Shown piece by piece: positions 52,622 to 60,800 of a stretch of DNA of 64,000 nt. Below the pieces are notes generated by a model. It saw only the letters and a program-made list of their open reading frames with translations, made no database searches and was not told the DNA's origin. Location: NCBI GenBank assembly GCA_036273735.1, contig DASUHA010000071.1, forward strand, positions 27,519 through 91,518, in the 5' to 3' direction. Position numbers and translations under genes: made by a program. The stretch comes from 13-2-20CM-66-19 sp036273735 (lineage in GTDB: Bacteria; Pseudomonadota; Gammaproteobacteria; Steroidobacterales; Steroidobacteraceae). Every line of letters begins with the position of its first letter. The stretch's first letter is position 1.

Positions 52622-52699
52622 GCATGCCAAGCTCATATCTGGATGAGCACCGGACCGATAATCCGGAGGCAGAAGGTTCGAATCCTTCGGCATGCACCA
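52622..52699 (+). tRNA. tRNA-Ile(GAT)
   Basis: Acceptor GCATGCC/GGCATGC; anticodon loop CCGATAA on CCGGA/TCCGG, with C in place of the near-universal T33; T-arm GAAGG TTCGAAT CCTTC; A73 CCA. Confidence 0.9.
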
Positions 52700-52703
52700 C
52701 ATT

Positions 52704-52779
52704 CAGGGTGTAAGTCAGTAGTCAGACGACCGAGCCCGGAACTCGGAGGCCGCAGGTGCGAATCCTGCCACCCTGACCA
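52704..52779 (+). tRNA. tRNA-Pro(CGG)
   Basis: Acceptor CAGGGTG/CACCCTG; anticodon loop CCCGGAA on CCGAG/CTCGG (C33); D-loop AGTAGTCA with A18 G19; T-loop TGCGAAT with G55; A73 CCA. Confidence 0.88.
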
Positions 52780-52783
52780 AGTT

Positions 52784-52854
52784 GCGGGCGCGCACGGTGC
52801 GCGGCATCGTTGCCAACGAGGCACGGGACGGTTCGACTCCGTTCGCCCGCTCCA
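52784..52854 (+). tRNA. tRNA-Gly(GCC)
   Basis: Acceptor GCGGGCG/CGCCCGC; anticodon loop TTGCCAA; D-arm CGCACGGTGCG; T-arm GACGG TTCGACT CCGTT; T73 CCA. 71 bases, slightly short. Confidence 0.88.
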
Positions 52855-52858
52855 ATAA

Positions 52859-52986
52859 TGCCCCGGCCGATGGACGGTAGACGGTCTTCTAAACCGACGA
52901 CTCTGGTGAGCGCCGACGCCTTATAAGCGTTGGAGACCTGGCAGATTACCGGGAACGGCTGGGTTTGATTCCCAGACGGACGACCA
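52859..52986 (+). pseudogene. garbled tRNA unit(s) with TCT and TAT anticodon-like arms
   Basis: Tandem tRNA parts that do not fold as one tRNA. They are a 5' acceptor/D-like GCCCCGGCCGATGGACGG, an anticodon-like arm CGGT CTTCTAA ACCG (TCT, Arg), a second arm GACGC CTTATAA GCGTT (TAT, Ile), then CCTGG CAGATTA CCGGG, a good T-arm CTGGG TTTGATT CCCAG and ACCA. No 5' partner for the last acceptor strand ACGGACG was found. Best read as fused remnants of two or more tRNAs. Confidence 0.55.
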
Positions 52987-52991
52987 CGATT

Positions 52992-53065
52992 CTCCCAGCC
53001 GGCGGAATCCGGCACTGTCCCTCCGAAGGATGGTTGCGTTGGTTCAACTCCAACTTGGGAGGCCA
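52992..53065 (+). tRNA. tRNA-Arg(CCG)
   Basis: Acceptor CTCCCAG/TTGGGAG; anticodon loop CTCCGAA on TGTCC/GGATG; D-loop with GG; T-arm GTTGG TTCAACT CCAAC; G73 CCA. Confidence 0.92.
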
Positions 53066-53070
53066 CACAC

Positions 53071-53146
53071 GCCGATCAAGCCGAGATAGCGCAGCACACC
53101 CCTGGTAAGGGCGAGACGCTGGGTGCAAGCCCCAGGTTCGGCTCCA
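53071..53146 (+). tRNA. tRNA-Thr(GGT)
   Basis: Acceptor GCCGATC/GTTCGGC with one T-T mismatch; anticodon loop CTGGTAA on CACCC/GGGCG; D-loop AGATAGCG with A18 G19; T-arm CTGGG TGCAAGC CCCAG with G55; T73 CCA. Confidence 0.87.
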
Positions 53147-53151
53147 AATAT

Positions 53152-53227
53152 GCCCTTCAAGCTCTGACAGCGGAGCGCCGGATTCGTAACCCGGAGGTGG
53201 ATCGTGCAATTCGATCGTGGGGCACCA
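53152..53227 (+). tRNA. tRNA-Thr(CGT)
   Basis: Acceptor GCCCTTC/GTGGGGC with one mismatch; D-arm GCTC TGACAGCG GAGC; anticodon loop TTCGTAA on CCGGA/CCCGG; T-arm GATCG TGCAATT CGATC with G55; A73 CCA. Confidence 0.87.
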
Positions 53228-53231
53228 ACTT

Positions 53232-53307
53232 GGGTCCTTAACTCAGCGAGACAGAGACCGGTCTTTTAAACCGAGTGATGCAGGTGCGATTCCTGCAGGA
53301 CCCACCA
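53232..53307 (+). tRNA. tRNA-Lys(TTT)
   Basis: Acceptor GGGTCCT/AGGACCC; anticodon loop CTTTTAA on CGGT/ACCG; D-loop AGCGAGACA; T-arm GCAGG TGCGATT CCTGC with G55; A73 CCA. Confidence 0.9.
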
Positions 53308-53311
53308 TTTT

Positions 53312-53386
53312 GCCCACCACGCCTAGAGAGCGAGGCAGCCGCCTTGTAGGCGGCACAGGAGTGCGCAAGTCACTCGATGGGCTCCA
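53312..53386 (+). tRNA. tRNA-Thr(TGT)
   Basis: Acceptor GCCCACC/GATGGGC with one mismatch; D-arm GCCT AGAGAGCG AGGC; anticodon loop CTTGTAG on GCCGC/GCGGC; T-arm GAGTG CGCAAGT CACTC with C54 G55; T73 CCA. Confidence 0.88.
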
Positions 53387-53392
53387 ATTCTC

Positions 53393-53480
53393 GGATGGTT
53401 GGGTGAGAGGCTTAAACCAGGAGTTTGCTAAACTCCGGGGTCGAAAGGCTCCGCAGGTTCGAATCCTGCACCATCCGCCA
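53393..53480 (+). tRNA. tRNA-Ser(GCT)
   Basis: Acceptor GGATGGT/ACCATCC; anticodon loop TTGCTAA on GGAGT/ACTCC; long variable arm; T-arm GCAGG TTCGAAT CCTGC; G73 CCA. Confidence 0.95.
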
Positions 53481-53485
53481 TTTTC

Positions 53486-53570
53486 GGATGCGCGCATTGG
53501 CGTGCTTATCGGGCTTGAACCCCGTGATGGTGTAACAGCCGTGTAGGTTCGAATCCTACCGCATCCGCCA
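53486..53570 (+). tRNA. tRNA-Ser(TGA)
   Basis: Acceptor GGATGCG/CGCATCC; anticodon loop CTTGAAC on CGGG/CCCG; long variable arm; T-arm GTAGG TTCGAAT CCTAC; G73 CCA. Confidence 0.93.
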
Positions 53571-53576
53571 ATTTCC

Positions 53577-53664
53577 GGAAGGTGAAGCCGTCAGGGTGCG
53601 GTCACCGGCTCGAACCCGGTTGGTGCCTTCGGGCATGGCTTTCGACTAGTCCCGCCTTCCGCCA
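53577..53664 (+). tRNA. tRNA-Ser(CGA)
   Basis: Acceptor GGAAGGT/GCCTTCC; anticodon loop CTCGAAC on ACCGG/CCGGT; long variable arm TGGTGCCTTCGGGCAT; T-loop TTCGACT; G73 CCA. Confidence 0.92.
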
Positions 53665-53670
53665 AATTTC

Positions 53671-53759
53671 GGAGAGTAAAGCAGTCAGGGTGCTGCACAC
53701 GGTTGGAAGCCGATGGGTGCCCTCTCAGGCATGGCCTTCGAGTGGTCTGCTCTCCGCCA
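53671..53759 (+). tRNA. tRNA-Ser(GGA)
   Basis: Acceptor GGAGAGT/GCTCTCC; anticodon loop TTGGAAG on CGG/CCG; long variable arm; T-arm TGGCC TTCGAGT GGTCT; G73 CCA. Close sibling of the Ser(CGA) unit just before it, so probably a tandem duplication. Confidence 0.92.
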
Positions 53760-53765
53760 GACAGT

Positions 53766-53837
53766 GGGTCGGTCCTCGTAGCGAGGTACGGGTCTCCAAA
53801 GCCCGGAAGTAGGGTGCAACTCCTTACTGGCCCGCCA
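53766..53837 (+). tRNA. tRNA-Trp(CCA)
   Basis: Acceptor GGGTCGG/CTGGCCC; anticodon loop CTCCAAA on CGGGT/GCCCG; short D-arm CCTC GTAGC GAGG; T-arm TAGGG TGCAACT CCTTA with G55; G73 CCA. Confidence 0.88.
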
Positions 53838-53841
53838 ATAC

Positions 53842-53917
53842 GCAGGTGCGGGTTGCTGGCATCCCAGCTGCGCTCTGAACGCAGCCCACGCAGGTCCGAT
53901 TCCTGCCGCCTGATCCA
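53842..53917 (+). tRNA. tRNA-Gln(CTG)
   Basis: Acceptor GCAGGTG/CGCCTGA with a G1-A72 mismatch; anticodon loop CTCTGAA on CTGCG/CGCAG; D-arm GGG TTGCTGGCAT CCC; T-loop TCCGATT; T73 CCA. Last unit of the array. Confidence 0.85.
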
Positions 53918-54160
53918 ATTACACACGAGCCGTGGGTTGTCGGCATCAGATATGACCGTCATGGCTGTAGACATGAATGGCATCGCTGGTGTTGACCGGA
54001 AACCGTGCTGCTCTTGTCCCCTTCGAAGTAGTCACCGTGACCTCCTCGTTGGATGAACCTGTAGGCCAGTATTCCACAATTGCCTCTGCGGCAGCGCGCA
54101 CGGTAAGCCTCCTCCCTGCGTCGTGCTAAGCTCGATACGTATTGGAACGCAGGACCGACG

Positions 54161-55204
54161 ATGACCACTGATCGATTGACGCAACTGCTCGCGCAGCGGC
54201 CGTGGCTGCTCGCCGACGGGGCGACGGGGAGCAACCTCTTTGCGCGCGGACTGACGAGCGGAGATGCCCCGGAGCTTTGGAACATCGAGCATCCGCAGCG
54301 GATCCGGGAGCTGCATCGTGGCTTCATCGAGGCCGGTGCCGACATCGTCCTCACGAATAGCTTCGGCGGCACCCGGCATCGCTTGAAATTGCACAAGGCC
54401 GAAGGTCGGGTCGCGGAGCTGAACGAGGCCGCGGCTGGGCTCGCTCGCGCCGAGGCGGATCGGGCGGGCCGCCTCGTGCTCGTGGGCGGCAGCATGGGAC
54501 CCACTGGAGAGATCCTGGAGCCGCTTGGGCCTCTGTCGGCGGCCGAGGCGCGGGAGTCGTTCGCGGAGCAGGCGGCCGCGCTCGGCCGCGGCGGCGCCGA
54601 CATCCTATGGATCGAGACGATGTCTTCGGCCGAGGAAACCGAAGCGGCGATCGAAGGAGCGCGCCGGACGGGGCTTCCGATCGTCACGACCCTGAGCTTC
54701 GATACCAACGGCAGGACGATGATGGGCATCACACCCGCCGAGCTCGCAGGTCTTTCCCGGAAGCATCAGTTGGCTGCCTGTGGCAGCAATTGCGGTGTCG
54801 GTGCGGCGGAATTGGTGGCTTCGATCGTCAACCTCGCAGCGGCGGCCGATCCGTCGGCGATCCTCGTCGCGAAGGCGAACTGCGGAATACCTCAATATGT
54901 CGATGGGGCGATCCGGTTCAACGGAACGCCCGAAATCATGGCCGAGTACGCTCGCCTTGCGCTCGATAGCGGTGCGCGAATTATCGGCGGCTGCTGTGGC
55001 ACCACGCCGGAACATCTGCGCGCGATGCGCCAAACGCTCGAAGCGCATGTCCGGGGACCCAAGCCCTCGATCGAGACGATCGAGGCGCGACTCGGGGGCT
55101 TGTCGGCGGGAGCCGCGGCGCAGCTGCGCGGGGAGATGGATCGTCAGGCCGGCGCGGCGCCAGGCGCCTCCCAACGCCGCCCATCGCGGAGGCGGTCGAC
55201 TTAG
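54161..55204 (+). CDS. betaine-homocysteine S-methyltransferase family protein
   Basis: 347 residues from ATG 54161, with AGGA upstream. Zinc-dependent homocysteine methyltransferase fold: LADGATGSNLFARGL, ADIVLTNSFGGTRHRL, GGADILWIETMSS and zinc ligands in CGSNCGVG and the terminal RIIGGCCGTTPEHL. It moves a methyl group from a donor to homocysteine to make methionine; betaine is the most probable donor given bet, sox and DMGDH-like neighbours. S-methylmethionine is the alternative. The last 45 residues are low-complexity. Confidence 0.85.
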   Translation: MTTDRLTQLLAQRPWLLADGATGSNLFARGLTSGDAPELWNIEHPQRIRELHRGFIEAGADIVLTNSFGGTRHRLKLHKAEGRVAELNEAAAGLARAEADRAGRLVLVGGSMGPTGEILEPLGPLSAAEARESFAEQAAALGRGGADILWIETMSSAEETEAAIEGARRTGLPIVTTLSFDTNGRTMMGITPAELAGLSRKHQLAACGSNCGVGAAELVASIVNLAAAADPSAILVAKANCGIPQYVDGAIRFNGTPEIMAEYARLALDSGARIIGGCCGTTPEHLRAMRQTLEAHVRGPKPSIETIEARLGGLSAGAAAQLRGEMDRQAGAAPGASQRRPSRRRST

Positions 55205-55316
55205 GCTCCGGTGCGGGACCCGGGAGCGCTGCTTGCTTACTCTGCCGGTGCCCACTGAGCTACCATAACAACTTACCATAACCACCCGCCCGGACCTGAT
55301 CCCATCCTGGAGTTGC

Positions 55317-56585
55317 ATGTCGACCTTGGAAACGGAAAGGCAGCCGCTGGTTGAAGGAGGCATTGTGCCGGCCCACGACCCTGAAGCTGCGGCAAGTCCA
55401 CGCCTGCAGCGCGGATTCACGGCTGGCTCCCTCGATCGAACCGGTCCGCTGAGCCTCGAAACGGTGACGAGCATGCAGGGGATCGAGGCGCTCAAGGAAG
55501 AGTATGACCGACTGAATCGCGTGACGGGCAACGGAGTGCCGTTCGCGTTGCGCGGGTGGCACTTGAGCTGGTGCAGGCAGTGGCTCAACTGCAATCCGCG
55601 AGTGCAGGACGATCTCGCAGTCCACGTGATGCGGGATCGTACCGGACTCTGCGCCGCCATAGTCCCCATGCTCCGCTCGGTACGCGCATTCGGGCCGTTC
55701 CAAGTATGCTCCTTCAACATGTTGGGGCCTGATCCGGCTCTGAGCGAGGTTCACCCCTCACTGGTCGAGCCCGGCTTCGAGGCGCCAGCCGCCGCGGCGA
55801 TTCAGCAGTATCTTGCCGCGACCCCCGACTGGGATTGGGTGAACTGGAGCGGCCTGTCGCCGGAGTTTGCGCAGGCACTGGGACGGCACGCGAAGCTAGC
55901 GTGGTTGGAGCCTCAGCGAGGTTATCTCATAGACCTGCCGCCGAGCTGGGAGCAGCTGCGCGCACGCCTCAAGCGCAACATTCGCGAGTCCCTGCGCCAT
56001 TGCTACAACTCCCTGAAGCGCGAAGGGCTCGAATTCGAGCTGACGGTCCATACGGAGGGTGTGGAGATCGCGGCGGCGCTCGAGCGCTTTTTCGAGCTGC
56101 ATGCGATGCGTGCCCAGCTTGGCGGTGCCGCCTCGCACCCTGACCGCTTCAGAAGCGAGGGGGCGCGTGAGTTCCTGCGGGACGTGTGTGCGAGACTGGC
56201 TGCACGCGGGATCGCGCGAGTATTCGAGCTCGAAGTCGGCGGGCAAGTCGTAGCGAGTAGGATTGGGTTTGCGGTCGGGCACACCCTCTACATGTACTAC
56301 AGCGGTTTCAACCCCCGCTGGGCCAGATACAGCGTGGCAACGACCCTATTGGCCGAGGGGATCAGGTACGCGATCGCGTGTGGACTCAAGAGCGTCGATC
56401 TCTCGCCGGGACGGATCGCCGCAAAGACGAGATGGGGCCCGCGGGAAGTAACCTACGGACATGCCGTACAGTTTTGCAGCGACCACAGGGCACATCCGGC
56501 GCGCCTGCTCTACCGGCTGGCATGCGGCGACGGGCTGGCATCGGTCGCTCCGCTCCTGAGCCGCTTCAAGCGGCACGGAAACTGA
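55317..56585 (+). CDS. GNAT-fold acyltransferase (CelD/FemAB-like, Acetyltransf_6)
   Basis: 422 residues from ATG 55317, with GGAG 4 bases before. The pattern is typical of the CelD/BcsL and FemAB-like group: LKRNIRESLRHCYNSLKREG, then an ELEVGGQVVASRIGFAVGHT beta region, then YYSGFNPRWARYSVATTLLA and AIACGLKSVDLSPG. Family members transfer acyl or aminoacyl groups in envelope polymer synthesis. Substrate unknown and no link to betaine metabolism is apparent. The first 50 residues are variable. Confidence 0.75.
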   Translation: MSTLETERQPLVEGGIVPAHDPEAAASPRLQRGFTAGSLDRTGPLSLETVTSMQGIEALKEEYDRLNRVTGNGVPFALRGWHLSWCRQWLNCNPRVQDDLAVHVMRDRTGLCAAIVPMLRSVRAFGPFQVCSFNMLGPDPALSEVHPSLVEPGFEAPAAAAIQQYLAATPDWDWVNWSGLSPEFAQALGRHAKLAWLEPQRGYLIDLPPSWEQLRARLKRNIRESLRHCYNSLKREGLEFELTVHTEGVEIAAALERFFELHAMRAQLGGAASHPDRFRSEGAREFLRDVCARLAARGIARVFELEVGGQVVASRIGFAVGHTLYMYYSGFNPRWARYSVATTLLAEGIRYAIACGLKSVDLSPGRIAAKTRWGPREVTYGHAVQFCSDHRAHPARLLYRLACGDGLASVAPLLSRFKRHGN

Positions 56586-56645
56586 GTGCGCCAACAGCGC
56601 TGATACTGCAGCTTGCATCCAAGCTGGTAGCGGCACCCTACGGTA

Positions 56646-57236
56646 TCAGTATGGCGGCGCTCGCTTTGCACGCTGAGTCTTCGCAGCTTCGGCCCACCAC
56701 GCGAGATCGTCGGCGAACCGCGCGAACGCACGCTCGAGAACTGCTCCATTCTCACCGGTCGGCGAGCCCGCCTGGTCCAGCGTCTGGCCGATCGATCCAA
56801 CCGCCAGCGTGCCCGAGATGACCACCATCCCCATCTCGGACAGCGTATTGTGCCAGGCATAGTTCGACCGGGCGCCCCCCAGCCGGCCTGCCGAATAGCT
56901 CGCTATCCCCACCGGGCGCCAGAACCACTCTTCGAGAAAGTGGTCGGTCAGGTTCTTGAGCCCGGGCTGGATACCCCAGTTGTATTCGCCGACCACGAAG
57001 AGGAAAGCATCGGCTTCGCGGATCTGAGCGCCGAGTCTCGCCATCGCCGCGGGCGCAGTGCCGGGCGCATATTCCTTGAGCATGCGATCGAGCATCGGCA
57101 GACCGACCGCCTTGGCGTCGATCAGCTCGACGTCCTCGCCGCGCTCGCGAAGCTTGCGCACGGCGAAGTCGGCCAGGCGGATGCCCTTGCGGTCGGCGCG
57201 ATAAGAACCGTAGAGGACGAGAATTCGATTGCCCAT
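56646..57236 (-). CDS. NADPH-dependent FMN reductase
   Basis: 196 residues from ATG 57236 (MGNRILVLYGSYRADRKGIR). Flavodoxin-like fold with the FMN-binding GSYRADRKG loop and the family signature GEYNWGIQPGLKNLTDHF. Reduces FMN, quinones or azo compounds. It follows the sox operon on the same strand after about 100 bases and could recycle flavin for SoxB or the DMGDH-like enzymes, though this is inference. Confidence 0.88.
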   Translation of the reverse strand: MGNRILVLYGSYRADRKGIRLADFAVRKLRERGEDVELIDAKAVGLPMLDRMLKEYAPGTAPAAMARLGAQIREADAFLFVVGEYNWGIQPGLKNLTDHFLEEWFWRPVGIASYSAGRLGGARSNYAWHNTLSEMGMVVISGTLAVGSIGQTLDQAGSPTGENGAVLERAFARFADDLAWWAEAAKTQRAKRAPPY

Positions 57237-57340
57237 GAGCAGTGCCTCTAAAGCATGCGTCGCTCGGGGTGAGGCGGCCAGCACTGGGCGACGCGCTCCC
57301 GGGTTGTCATCTTAGACGACCCGACGGGAATTGGCTGCGG

Positions 57341-57889
57341 TCAGGGCATCGGCTCGCGTGCCGCCAGTGCCAGAATCTGGGTCACGTAGGGGGCGAACGA
57401 GCGCGCCGTTTCCACGCGAAACGTCTCGGGACCGGTGCGCCACAGCACGATCTGCGCTTTCGCGAACACCGTGCGGGTGCACATATCGACCGGAAACGCC
57501 GCCGGGTCGAGATCGAGCGGGCAGCCGATGTTGAGAGCGGCGGCGGCACGCGCGCCGCTCAGCTCGAACGCGGTCTGCCCGTGACTGATCTCCACCAGCG
57601 AGTGCGGCATTCCTCCCAGGGCGCGCTGCAACTGCCCCCGCATCTCCTGGATCGCATCGGCCGGGCCGATCAATAGCCGCTCGTCGGGTCCCAGCCAGAG
57701 TGCCGCCCGCCCATCGTTGCGCACGGCACGACAGGGCGCTTCGCTTCGCTGCAAACCGAGGGTGTCCGCGGCGGCAGCCAGTACCAGCGGGCCACCGCGC
57801 AGTACCAGCCTGGAAGCCGGAGGCAGCTGGCGGAGCAGCGGGCCGGAGGCCACGATCTGCTGCTGCCGCGCAGTGGACAGGTCAGCCAT
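57341..57889 (-). CDS. soxG: sarcosine oxidase gamma subunit
   Basis: 182 residues, overlapping soxA by 8 bases. T-protein-like small subunit: SGPLLRQLPPASRLVLRGGP, DERLLIGPADAIQEMRGQL, LVEISHGQTAFELSGARAA and RTVFAKAQIVLWRTGPETF. It completes the heterotetrameric enzyme that oxidises sarcosine to glycine with O2. Confidence 0.9.
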   Translation of the reverse strand: MADLSTARQQQIVASGPLLRQLPPASRLVLRGGPLVLAAAADTLGLQRSEAPCRAVRNDGRAALWLGPDERLLIGPADAIQEMRGQLQRALGGMPHSLVEISHGQTAFELSGARAAAALNIGCPLDLDPAAFPVDMCTRTVFAKAQIVLWRTGPETFRVETARSFAPYVTQILALAAREPMP

Positions 57890-60800
57890 TGAGGCGACTC
57901 CCCTGCGCGTCGTAAAACACGGGCGAAACCACCTGTACGGGGATATCGCCGTCGGGCATGGCGACGTACAGCGTTTCGCCCAGGCGCGAGCGGCCGCTCG
58001 CCACCAACGCGAGCGCGATGGATCGGCCGAGAATCGCGCTGTGATACGACGAGGTCACATGACCGATGGGGACCTCCCGGATCGCTGCCCGCTGCCTGGC
58101 GGGCACGATCTGCGCGCCTTCCTCGAGCACGCATTGCGGATCGCGCGTCGCGAGTCCAACGAGCTGCTTCCGATAGGGTGAGGCAAAAGCGGGGCGCTGC
58201 AGCGCGCGCTTGCCGACGAAATCGGGTTTGCTCCTGCCGATGGCCCACGACAACCCCGCATCATCGGGTGTCACCGTGCCATCCGCGTCCTGGCCGACGA
58301 TGATGTAGCCCTTTTCGGCCCTCAGCACGTGCATCGTCTCGGTGCCATACGGAGTGATTCCATGCTCCTGCCCGGCGGTGTGGATCGCCTGCCAGACCGC
58401 CAGCCCGAAATCCGCGGGTACATTGACCTCGAATCCGAGCTCGCCGGTGAAGCTGACGCGCATGAGGAGCATGGGGACTCCGCAAATCCGCCCGCGCGCG
58501 ACGCTCATGTGCGGCATGGCGGCAGCTGAGATGTCGATGTCCTCCACCAATGGCTCCAAAACACGCCGCGCGCTCGGGCCTTGTACAGCGATCACTGCCC
58601 ACTGCTCGGTAGTGGAAGTGAGCCAGACGTTGAGATCGGACCACTCCGTCTGCCGATAGTCCTCCATCAGTGCGAGGACACCTGCTGCGCCGCCAGTGGT
58701 CGTCGTGACGTGAAACCGGTCGTCTGCTATGCGCGCCACGACACCGTCGTCATAGATGAAGCCGTCATCCCTCAACAAGATTCCGTAGCGACAGCGTCCG
58801 ACGGCCAGATTCGTCCAGGCGTTGACGTACATCCGATTCATGAAAGTCGCGGCGTCCTTTCCGACGACCTCGATCTTGCCGAGCGTGGACCCGTCGAAGA
58901 TGCCGCAATGCTGGCGGACCGCGAGGCATTCACGCGCCACTGCGGCGTGCATGCCTTCACCAGGCCGGGGGAAGTAGCGGGCACGCTTCCACAAGCCGAC
59001 GTCCTCGAAAACGGAACCGTGGCGAGCGGCCCAGTCGTGCATCGGCGTCGTCCGTACCGGATCGAACAGCTCGCCGCGCGCGAAGCCGGCAAAACTGCCG
59101 AAACTCACGGGCGTGTAGGGCATGCGGAAGGTCGTCAGCCCGACCTGAGGCATGGGCTTATCCAACTCCCGGGCGACGATCGCGAGTGCGTTGATGTTGG
59201 AGGTTTTGCCCTGATCGGTCGCCATGCCCGTGGTGGTGTAGCGCTTGACGTGCTCGATCGAGCGGAAGCCCTCACGGGCTGCCAGCGTGAGATCCCGCGA
59301 GGTGACATCGTTCTGCCAATCGACGAAGGCCTTGCCGGCACGGGCGCCCGGCGGCTGGGCAAGCGCACCGAGCACGCCAGAGGCAGAGCTCTCGGGAGGC
59401 GGCAGCTCGGGTAGGGAGGCGGCGACGGATAGTCCGGCGCTCTGCGCGGCGGCAAGTCCGGCGTGCGCGCCGTCCTGGACCGCGGAGTCGAGCGAGAACA
59501 CTCCCCGGCACGCGCCCGCCGAGCGGACCCGCTCCGCGGCCTGTGCGGGCAGGAAGGCGCCGAGGCGCTCGTCCCACGACAATTTGCCGCGCGATTGCGA
59601 GAAGAGGTGCACGCTCGGGGTGAGACCTCCTGACATCAGGAGCAGGTCGCAACGAATGCGCCTCGCCGGGCCGGCCGGCTCACCGGAAGCATCCAATTTC
59701 TGGATGCGGACCGCGCGGACACGGAGACGGCCGGACGTGCCGAGCACCGTGCACTGTGTCTCGATGGAAAGTCCCGCGCGCCGTGCGGCTTCCGGCAGCT
59801 CGCCGTCAGAGGAGCCGACACGCACGTCGACGATGGCTTTTATGGACGCTCCGGCACGGTGCAGGTCGAGTGCGGCCTGGTATGCCGCATCGCATGCGGT
59901 CACCACGACTACCCGCGATCCCGCGAGCGCCCCATACCGGTTTAAATAAGTCCGCGCCGCCCCTGCGAGCAGGATTCCCGGCCGGTCGTTGCCCGGGAAG
60001 ACGAGGGGACGCTCCAGGGCGCCGGTCGCGAGCACGACTTCCTTCGCGCGCACCTGCCACTGGCGCTCCCTCGGCTGGTTGTGGTCGGGCCGCGCCAGAT
60101 GATCGCTCAGGCGCTGATTGAGCCCGTGCAGGTTGTGCGGGAAGTAGCCGAACCCGGTCGTGCGGGTCAACACTCTGACTCGAGGATGTGCCGCCAGCAT
60201 CCGTACGGTGCTCGCCAGCCAGCGGTCGGCCGGCTCGCCGTTTATCACGGCGTCCGAGTGAGTAGTAGACTCGGATAGCAGCGATCCGCCCAGTGCAGGC
60301 TGCTCATCACACAGGATGACCCGCGCGCCGCACGCAGACGCGGCGGCCGCAGCCGCCAGTCCGGCGGGACCCGCTCCGACCACGAGCACGTCGCAGTGCG
60401 CGAATCGATTGGCGTAGGTGTCGGGGTCCGCCTGCTCGGGGGCGCGCCCGAGACCTGCCGCGGCGCGGATCTTCGGCTCGTAGAGCCGCCGCCAGGCGTC
60501 GCGCGGCCACATGAATGTCTTGTAGTAGAACCCCGCCGGAATGAAAGGCGCGAGCAGGCCGCTCACCGCGCCGAAATCGAGCGCGAGGCTCGGCCATCGG
60601 TTCTGACTGTAGGCTTCGAGGCCGTCGTAGAGCTCGACCTGAGTGGCTCGCACGTTGGGGGTCACTCGAGCGGAGTCCCGGCACACCGCGACGAGCGCGT
60701 TGGGCTCCTCCGGTCCGGCGCCGAGGAGGCCGCGGGGCCGGTGATATTTGAAGGAGCGCCCGAACAGATGCACGCCATTGGCGAGGAGCGCCGAGGCCAG

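Noticed and set aside
50281..53950. CRISPR array
   Set aside because: The regular spacing is due to tRNA genes. No constant direct repeat exists and units fold as cloverleafs with different anticodons.
50040..53983. Open frames on both strands across the tRNA array, such as 52722-53066 minus and 53591-53983 minus
   Set aside because: They run through tRNA genes, are Arg/Ser/Pro-rich or repetitive, and have no family features. Only 50961-51728 lies outside tRNAs and looks protein-like.
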